From positions 60,884,001 through 60,948,000 of the forward strand of contig OX419757.1 in NCBI GenBank assembly GCA_948567375.1: a stretch of 64,000 nt of DNA, written 5' to 3'. Below the pieces are notes generated by a model, which had not been told where the DNA came from, searched no databases, and saw only the letters and a program-made list of their open reading frames with translations. Positions 56,030-64,000 of this stretch are shown piece after piece (within the stretch, counting starts at the first letter, position 1; each line of letters opens with the position of its first letter). The DNA is from Lunularia cruciata. Its lineage: Eukaryota; Streptophyta; Marchantiopsida; Lunulariales; Lunulariaceae. Position numbers and translations under genes: made by a program.

Positions 56030-56525
56030 CTTTGATTAATTGATCAAACTCACATGTCCTCTAATCACTCAAATGAATGAATCCTTGTAATTGCTCAAAT
56101 AATGCATTTTCTCTACTTGCTCAAACTATATATTTCCTCTACTTGCTCAAACTTTTCATTTCCTCTAATTAATAAATCCCTTTTATTGTTTTAACTCTTT
56201 ATTTCTTCCAATTACTCTAATTGCTCAAACTATGAATTCCCCTAATCACTCAAATTGTAGAATCACTTTGATTGCTTGAACTTTGCATTTCTTCTAATCA
56301 CTCAAAATACTAAAGCCTTTTGATCATTTAAATTCTAGAACTCTTCTAAAATAGTTTGAGCTCTCAAATGCTCTTTAGATTACTTGAGCTCAATCCTCTT
56401 AAGATCAGTTCTCAAATGCTCTCTAAATTGCTTGAACTCTAAAATTGTACCCTATAAGATTGCTCAAGCTCCAGAATGCTCTCTAAATTGCTTGGACTCT
56501 AAAACTCTTATAATTGCTCAAAATT
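56030..56525 (+). repeat. Degenerate short-period repeat field, TTGCTCAAACT core
   Basis: The motif (t/c)(t/a)(g/c)ctcaaactnt recurs at irregular 25-40 bp spacing with 'tttcctctaa' spacers (e.g. 56092, 56119, 56149, 56230, 56261). In the second half it becomes 'aaattgcttgaactctaaa'. It is an old, diverged minisatellite. Confidence 0.65.
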
Positions 56526-59500
56526 GAAATTGGGAGTGGAGTGGAGTGGACTCCTCTCTTTGGGTTTGATCTTTGGTAAGTCCTTAGTTCATTATTCCTC
56601 TTTCCTCATTTGATAAATTTTTATATTGATTGCCATGCCAAGAGTGTATGCACAACAAATCTTTCTAGTTCCTCACTCATATGTTAGTACCCAAACCATG
56701 TTGGTAATTTGGTTGCAATCCGGATGATATTTAGTTCTCATATAGTTTTGAGGATGCCTTTATGCCATAGTCTTAATTAGTATCCTACCATTGAGATTAT
56801 ACTAATGGTTTGGCTTGCACAATATTCCTTTCCAAGTATAACAATATACTTTCAATGCATAGTTTATGCCTAAATTCATTAAAAAAAAGGTTATACACTT
56901 AGTTAGAGTTATCTCTTTCTTAATTATTGCCTAACTAGCTAGCTATTACTAGCTCAAACCAAGAAAAGTTATATTAGAAGCTAATGATGCATATTAAATA
57001 AAACAAGCGTAAGGTAAGAAGCCAAAGTGAAAGAAAGAAGAGATTGTAGTTGATCTTGATCTTATTAGTATATTATTTCCTCTAGTACAATTCTTTGGTT
57101 TCACAATATTAAGGTATGAAATAAGAGTAATACGTATATCATTTTGGATGAATCACTAAAGAAGAGATCCAAATATTTTGGGCTAAGACCACCACCAATA
57201 GCTCACATAAAATATTATAATAATGTCAATGTTCATTACCCATGAGCTTACATTTTGCAATAACAAACATTTCTCAAAAACACAATGTAAAGGAACGTAA
57301 GCTCAATGTTGCCAAGCTATTTTCAAAGAAAAAAGCTTTGAGGTAGAAGTCTACCTTCAAGGTAATTACCACATTAGTCATTAGACTATTATGATATACC
57401 ACTCATCATAAAAAGTTACATAGTTGAAAAGGTATTACAAGACTTATGCATGGAATTAGAGTATAAGATTTGGTAAGTTAAATTTTGAATTTATTTGACA
57501 TTAACCTTTGAATTTATTTATACACATTCTTTTTTAAAGCTTTACTTATCTCATTTTGAGTATGCTCTGACTTCAATCTTAAAATATTCTAAATTTGTTA
57601 TATCTCAACTTGCTCTTGTGTATATGGATAAGATGAATGTACAACATTTTGTGCATCTTGAATCACCATAATTATATCATTGGTTGGCTATTGAAGAAGG
57701 AAAGGAGCACCATATATATACAACTTCTCTCCAATGCAAGATGAGAATAGAGTGGAACAATCTTCAAATCAAAGGTAATATATATATAGTTGTAACATAG
57801 AGGTGAAGCATGCAATCAATGACTTCTTAGTCAAAAGCTTCAAGCTTTGATGAATTATTTGAACACCATGTTTTTTAAGAGTAAGTATTACATATTAGAG
57901 TGATGTGTAGCTATTTCAACTATTTTTTTATGCTTGGTCCATCTAGGCTAGAATGGAGAAGCTATGGAGTTGGAGAGTGTGGTATTTGGTATCACTTTGT
58001 AGTAGCAAAATCTACTTATAATTGCAATTGACTCCTACTATTGAGTGCTAGATCCAAATGGAGGATTCAAATTATGGTGTTATCTCTGGTGGTCCTATTT
58101 ATACGAGATGCAAAGATACCTATTATAGTTGGTGGTGAGATAATAATCCATTCCACTAACATGGTTGGTGATTCACACACGTCTAATATAAAGGAAGAAA
58201 AATTACATTTAAAATTAACCACCAAATTGTAGTAATTGAGAGTAAGTTAAGTTTATAGCTAATTTTAATATTGAGTTAATATAGTTGATAAGCTCACTTG
58301 AAAAGAAGAAGAAGTAGTAGATGTAGAGGCAAAGGATAAATCACAAATACAAGATCAAGGAATGAATGGAATGAAAATCAAGGATGAAGACTTATGATAT
58401 ATATAAATTGAGTAAGAGATAAAATACATAGGTTAGTCTAGGAATTATTAGAGTGTAGTACTAAGCAAGAATAGGAATGCTTTGACATGTAAAAACTTTT
58501 GTATACTCTCTTGTTATAATAATAAATTATCCATGGTCTCATCAATTGCATGCTTATTTTTACAAGTGTTCAAACATAAACTAAAAACCTATGATAAATA
58601 ACATGATTTTTCCTTGAAATTTAAATTTTGGGAATCGCTAAATTTTGCAAGATTCATCCTCCTCATATGCCACTTATGGCTTGACTTGGGATGTTTCCTT
58701 CATGTGTTGCTTGCCCCTACCAATGAAGTAGCATTTGCTACTCCTTGTTCAAAGCGATTGAACAAGGAGGGAAAAATGATACCTTGATGGTAGACATCAC
58801 TAGTGGCACATGAGGGAGGTGAATTTAGCAATCCCTTAAATTTTACACTATCATGTAAGTTATGGATTAATAATACCTTTAATTAATAAAATAAAATCTA
58901 CAAATCCTAAGTATATGTATTATTCATCTCTCTAAATAGTGGCATAGACAAGTACATATTATTCATACCTTTAAAATAATTCTATTAATGGTATTAATCT
59001 TGATGTTTCTTGGATCACCTTACATATAAAATATAAAGTCTAAAATTTCTAAAAGTTCTATTTTGATAGCTACTTAAGGGTTGGATTAAAGGTAAAATAT
59101 TTGTGTAGAAAAAGGTGTGTAAAATGACCACACATCATTTAAATGCTCTATAAAGTCCTCTCTTAAAAAATTATCAAGAATAAAATAGAAATCAAGGAAG
59201 TATAACCTTTTCAAGAAGCAAAGCTTTGGAATATCAAAATAAATAATGTTAACAAGATATTGAAATGAATTAGAGGAATATGAGACAACTACTATCATTA
59301 CAACGTATTGGTGGATGTACAATATTTAGAAGTGCAAATGGATTTCCTATGGTAAGATAGTATGAATAAAGCAGACAAAGTAAATATTCTAAATCCAATA
59401 GATTTTTATTAAAATATCATTTTTGTCAATTCCAACATTAAACTAATTGATTACAAATTTTCTAAATTTTTTATTACCTAGCTTAGTTGAGTCTATTATG

Positions 59501-59949
59501 CTCTAACTAGTTGATTGCAATAAAAGAGCTTTAACTAGCCTTGTTGAGGCTAGAGTAGTCTCAACTATGCTGATTGAACTTTTAAGTTACATATTTGTTT
59601 ATTAGAAGTAATAAGGCCTCAAATAAAAGAGATAGAATATTAAAAAATTTAATCTTAAAAGTGAATATAATCAAAATAATTATGAGAATCATCAGAATTC
59701 ATATAAAGGATAAAATGATAAAATAAAGAAAAACACGTATTCTTTAAAATATATGTTATAACAATCTTGTATAAGGAATATTATCATGATTCCACGTGTG
59801 AACAATCTAACACTTACCAAAAAATGGCCTTACCAACAAAATTGGATGCCCTAAAGGTGGAAATAGTCATCAAGCTCTCTAAATAGAAACTTGCCTCTTC
59901 CACTTGATCTTGAGCAAAGGATAAATCCTCCAAACTTATTTCTCCACTA
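56526..59949. other. AT-rich interval, mostly nothing recognised
   Basis: No retroelement domains or LTR ends found. It holds the hairpin at 58741. Part of it could be the decayed pol of copia C3, which should lie here on the minus strand, but no motif supports that. Confidence 0.45.
58741..58769. repeat. Perfect 12-bp stem hairpin
   Basis: CTCCTTGTTCAA and TTGAACAAGGAG around the 5-base loop AGCGA. It is followed by 'ggaaaaa'. It stands in a slightly GC-richer island at 58650-58820. Confidence 0.9.
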
Positions 59950-59989
59950 ATCTTGAAGGTCTAAGGATGCTACTAGAACTTCTAAAATT

Positions 59990-60365
59990 ATCTTACTCTT
60001 TAAGAAGTAAGTCCAAGTATAGCAACAAAATCAATAAAGGATATAAAATTTCAATATAATTTTATATGAATCATCAATAAAGCAACCATATTCATTGAAG
60101 CACACCTCCAGACCATGCACAACCATCTATTCTATAGATAATAGATTTCTAGTTAATGTATGTATATGTAAGGCATCACTATGCTAGAAAACTTTGAAGT
60201 TTGAATATCCAATACTTCAATGTTACACTTACTTGTGTTGGATCTTATACTTTATGTTGTCTCTTATCATTACAAAATATGAAATATTTATAGGCTTGAG
60301 TGAATTGAAGCAATCACCATGTGGAATCATGTGATTGATGGCTCTAGAGTCAATTCTCCAAACAA
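59990..60365 (-). pseudogene. C3 protease remnant
   Basis: Minus strand: WRIDSRAINHMIPHGDCFNS, in which the copia active site D-S-G-A-S reads D-S-R-A-I. Then SYFVMIRDNIKYKIQHK, TLTRNLLSIE and MVVHGLEVCFNEYGCFI (consensus R-N-L-L-S-V ... G-x-x-V-x-F-x-x-x-x-C-x-I). The order fits copia protease. Confidence 0.8.
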
Positions 60366-60399
60366 CCTCTAGTTCCAATTGCAACATAGTTTTGATGTG

Positions 60400-61300
60400 T
60401 GACAATTAGTAACAGATCTTGAATTGTGGTGTAGTCTTGCTTATTGTTTTCCTTATGGTTTTATGCTGCGTGTAGCAATCTCTTATGCAATGTCCTTGGA
60501 TCTTGCAATAGTTTCAAGTTCTAGCTTGACATCTCTTTCCAAAAGAACCAACTCCTAGTTATTCAATTGTTGTTGCATTTGTTGCTATCCGTGACCAACA
60601 TATTTGGTGATTCACATTCTTTTAGTAACCTTTGTGTCCAACATCTCTACCAAAACCCTTGCTCCAAAATCCTCTAGCACCAACAAAAAAGAGACCTTCT
60701 TGTTGGCTAGACAAAGTGCAATTATTGAAAATCAACCGCATCTTGTCACCTATTATCATTGGAACAAGTTCTTCAAGCCACATAAGAGGTTCTTTAGTTG
60801 ATAAAAATGTGATGAACTTCTTCTATTGGCTAGGTAGCCTTTGCAATGTGACTTTGATCAGAGTTGTTAGATCAATGTAAACCTTTGAAAGAGCCTGATT
60901 ATTAGCAACTTGCTTCACTTAGCTCACATAAGTATTAACATACATTGATCTCTTCTTGGTAATATTGAACTATGGCAATAATTATAACTTCCTTTTTTTC
61001 CCAATTGGAACATACTTCTCAATGCTTCCCAAGCTCTCTTGTGCAAGTCATAATCTTGGATATGATTGATCATAAAGGTCAAGATAGTGAACGTAATGTA
61101 GTAGATGGCTTGGAAAAATTGATTCTTCTATTGCTTGTGTTCTTTAGCTGAATCCTTTTTGGTTTGGTCTAGAACAAATTCAATCTCTTTTTCAATAACA
61201 AGTTTCCAAAGCCCTTGACCTTGAAAAAAATTTCTTTATCCAAAACTCCCAAACTTGGTAGTTTTTTTGTCAAGTTTCTCTACAATGATCAATGCTACAT
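60400..61300 (-). pseudogene. gag: C3 gag (broken)
   Basis: Minus strand: 'FGSFG...NFFQGQGLWKLVIEKE', 'INHIQDYDLHKRAWEALRSM' and 'FQLGKKGSYNYCHS', the copia gag (UBN2) layout with K-x-A-W-E-x-L. The zinc knuckle at 60477-60521 reads NYCKIQGHCIRDC with the first Cys turned into a stop (TGA). Confidence 0.75.
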
Positions 61301-61816
61301 ACTTTGCTATAGCTACTAGAATAAACAAGCTCATTGCACAACATGCATGACATCTTATATACATGCAACTTCACACAAATTCCTCTAAAAAATTATATAA
61401 AAACATCACTTCTCAACAAATGAGCAAGAACACTACTCTTATAAAGTTTAAAAGGAAAAAATTAAGTTGCAAAGAGTTTTTAGAGAAAGAAGTCAAATAA
61501 CCTCAAAACACTCAAAGAACCTAGAAAATGGGCTAGAAATTACATTGATGATATGTAAGAGAGCAATAACCATTAGAAATTTTTTATTTTTTGCAAAGTT
61601 CAAGATTTAGCCTCATCTATATTGCAAGTATATGTATCTCCTAATCATGTCATAAAAGAAATTTTTGCACTCTAAAACTATATTTGAAGATTTTAACAAC
61701 ATGCATCACCATGATAGTGCTTGACCTCCAACACCACTCAAGCTTCTTTCTCCTTCATTCCTAACCATGCACAAACTTCATCTTGGTCTCATCAACAAGG
61801 ACCCACACTCTTTGCC

Positions 61817-61828
61817 ACTTTGATACCA
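61817..61828 (-). other. C3 primer binding site
   Basis: Minus strand TGGTATCAAAGT, two bases from the LTR. Confidence 0.8.
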
Positions 61829-61830
61829 CG

Positions 61831-62065
61831 TGAAAACTCAGATACATAAGGATTCACTCCAAGAAGAGAGAAAGAAAAGCAATTAGGCAGTGATGTTAAC
61901 AAGAGAATGAGATCGAGAGGCTTATATATAGGGTATCGGGTGAGGATAACAAGGAAAACCCTAATCTTGGACTAACTCTCTAACTAACCATACTACCTGT
62001 ACATAACTACCCTACCAACTTTGACAATTTACAATTGATATACTTTAGCTTGTGATGTATCAACA
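61831..62065 (-). repeat. C3 5' LTR
   Basis: 235 bp; minus strand TGTTGATACATCACAAG to GTATCTGAGTTTTCA. This size and start are typical of small plant copia LTRs. A TATA-like 'tatatata' is at about 61923. The five bases outside (TCACT) could be the target duplication, but no partner was found. Confidence 0.75.
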
Positions 62066-64000
62066 TCACTCACCTACCTACCAAATCTCTCTTTAAACCT
62101 AAGTTTGCATATTAATCTTTGAGTGCATTTAATAATGTTTAAGTTGGAGTGTCTTTAACTAGTAAGTTTGAGTAGATTAAAAGAAGACTATTGTTGTAAT
62201 TAAAAAACATCATGGCCTTTTTGTAATCCAAGTCACCCAATAAAACTAAAATAAAATAATATTGAGAAGACTAACTAGTTTACTACTTTGGAAAGTAAAT
62301 TGACTTGATATGCATGAAATATCAAGAAATTAATAGCTTGACCATGTGCGGTAACCTTAGAAAGTAAAAGAAGATCAAGGTAGGTAATTTTTGTTTAACC
62401 TCTACAAACTTTAGATATGTTTAAATTCCAAAGTTGGAACATTTTAACTTTTTAGAATATACTTTTAAGCATAGAAAGCCAAAAGTCAATGTAAAGAAGT
62501 AGGCACTAAGATTCTTTTACTTAGGCTAATTTAACAAAAGAAGGTATTTGATCAAGATTTTTACTATAATGTTTTTGGAGATTCTATAAGGAAGGGGATA
62601 TAAGAAATAAGATATATATTATGTGTAAGATTTGGTACATAAGATGAATGAGTAAAATGAAATATCATTGAATTTTTATATATGATCTAAATGAAAAAGA
62701 GAATTTCTATTTTTGAATATCATCTTTAAGCAAGATAATTATGTTGACCTTGTGTTGACTCAATAACATTGTAAAATTTCTAACTATTACAGTAATTATT
62801 GGTTATAATATTTATTTTATTTACAAATATTTATACAAATTATTAAAATTAGTGTCATTATAAATTAATAAAATTAGTTTCTATTTTTTGGAATTTCTAT
62901 GCAACTCAATATTTATTATATAGTGAATAATTATAGTAGCATGATCTTGACTATTAAATTTAATTTTAAAATTATAATTATTGATAGAAATAAGTATATA
63001 TTAAAATTCCAAGATGTATCTACTGTCCTTTTAATGTTTATTCTTACTTTAAGTAAAAGTCTATTTTCTCATTTCCAAAGTTTAGAATAGCTTCCTTTTA
63101 GTGAGTATATTGATCTTTGCTATTCTTCATAAAATTATCAATCTTGTATAAAAATTTAATATCAACTTAAATTTCAGTGTATATGAAATTTTTTCATAAG
63201 TCTTCATAATAATAGAAATAGTTAAAGTTTCAACATATTTCACTTATTGGAAACAGAACATGAAGGAGTATACATAAGCTTTTTCTACATACTATTAGAT
63301 CATTGTAAGTTTTGATAATAACAGGAGTTCTAGAAATTTCTATGATAAGAAGAGTATTCAAAAAGTAATTTTAAGATTTTCTACTTTAGCTCAGATTTAG
63401 AAATTACAACTTAAAAGAATTCTAAGAAGGATATTCGAGATTCTATTCCTAACACAAAATAATAAAATCAAATACTGCTCTGGACCTTTACGTGGAGCAA
63501 AATGAGATGTTCCTAATTTGATCCATGTATAGCGCACACTTATGGTACTATGGATATAATGTTAATCTTTAATCCTGTCTAGAAGCTTATATTGCACAAT
63601 TACTTACTTTTTGTACTCTAATTCTAAGGTAAGTCTTTAACTGCATCCTGAAGCTTATATTTGACAAGTCACTAACTTTGTAGTATTTATAACAACAAAT
63701 CAACTCATAAATGAAAATCTTCTTAGTTCAGATTTAGATCACTTTTCATGCTCACCCGATTGAAACCAAAATAGTCTAAAAGTTCCATCTTAATCCTTCC
63801 TATATTTTTTACTAAATTAAAATCAGGTCTATGTCAAACCGTAAACTTGAAGGATATCTAACTTATGATTAATATTAAGACCCCTACTATTCGTTAAGCC
63901 TATCCTTAGATTCACCTTAAAACCCTTAGTTTTGAGCACACTCTCGTGTAGTTTTGGCTTTGGACTTCCAGAAGTGTCTTCCCCTTTCTCTCCAATTATT
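62066..64000. other. AT-rich interval to the window end, nothing recognised
   Basis: Extremely AT-rich at 62600-63250 and slightly less so toward 64000. No domain, LTR or RNA gene recognised. Confidence 0.55.

Larger units (their letters stand above)
59950..62065 (-). mobile_element. Ty1/copia element C3, 5' part only
   Basis: Minus-strand element with 5' LTR 61831-62065, primer site, gag, zinc knuckle and protease. Integrase, RT and a 3' LTR were not found downstream (to the left). It is either truncated or its pol has decayed. Confidence 0.75.

Noticed and set aside
1-64000. tRNA, rRNA or other structured RNA genes
   Set aside because: Met-tRNA-complementary stretches are primer binding sites of the retroelements; no cloverleaf or rRNA core sequence was noticed by eye. 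A dedicated covariance search was not possible.

Overview
The window looks like intergenic DNA from a large, repeat-rich, AT-rich plant nuclear genome. Old, decayed Ty3/gypsy chromoviruses and Ty1/copia elements nested in one another suggest a gymnosperm such as a conifer, but that is an inference and no host gene fixes the species. I recognise no intact host protein-coding gene, tRNA, rRNA or CRISPR array. Every retroelement reading frame carries stops, frameshifts or catalytic losses. Layout: 1-2830 and about 6900-11290 are two diverged direct copies of one non-coding sequence (repeat X). Copy 2 carries a solo LTR of gypsy family A, and the 5-bp target duplication and empty site are visible. 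Between them, 2831-6900 is a more GC-rich stretch of unrecognised sequence. 11290-13367 is featureless AT-rich DNA. 13368-20262 is a family-A LTR split by a complete family-A element (A1, 13547-19789). 20641-33560 is a plus-strand copia reverse transcriptase region (C1) broken by two family-B gypsy elements, B1 (plus, 21258-26904) and B2 (minus, 27067-32707). B1 and B2 lie tail to tail 162 bp apart. 33560-44730 holds unassigned sequence: a 40-bp minisatellite, two decayed divergent reading frames of unknown family, and a GC-richer block with several short tandem repeats. 44736-55427 is a minus-strand copia element (C2) with recognisable LTRs, gag, protease, integrase and RNase H. It is interrupted by the best preserved element in the window, A2 (45361-52072), which in turn has a family-B solo LTR inside its gag. 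55428-59950 is AT-rich and has a degenerate repeat field. 59950-62065 is the 5' part of a third copia element (C3, minus). The rest is AT-rich and empty. How the parts work together: each autonomous element had the usual LTR-gag-protease-RT/RNase H-integrase-LTR plan. Families A and B place the protease before RT and end in a chromodomain, as plant chromoviruses do. The most interesting regulatory feature is the family-B LTR: it is built from repeated blocks packed with heat-shock-element motifs (alternating GAA/TTC) just upstream of its TATA box. This suggests, but does not prove, a heat-responsive Ty3/gypsy retrotransposon. B1 and B2 together make an inverted repeat of more than 11 kb that could give double-stranded RNA. 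The two family-A copies share lesions in the protease and integrase active sites, consistent with mobilisation in trans from an already defective source.
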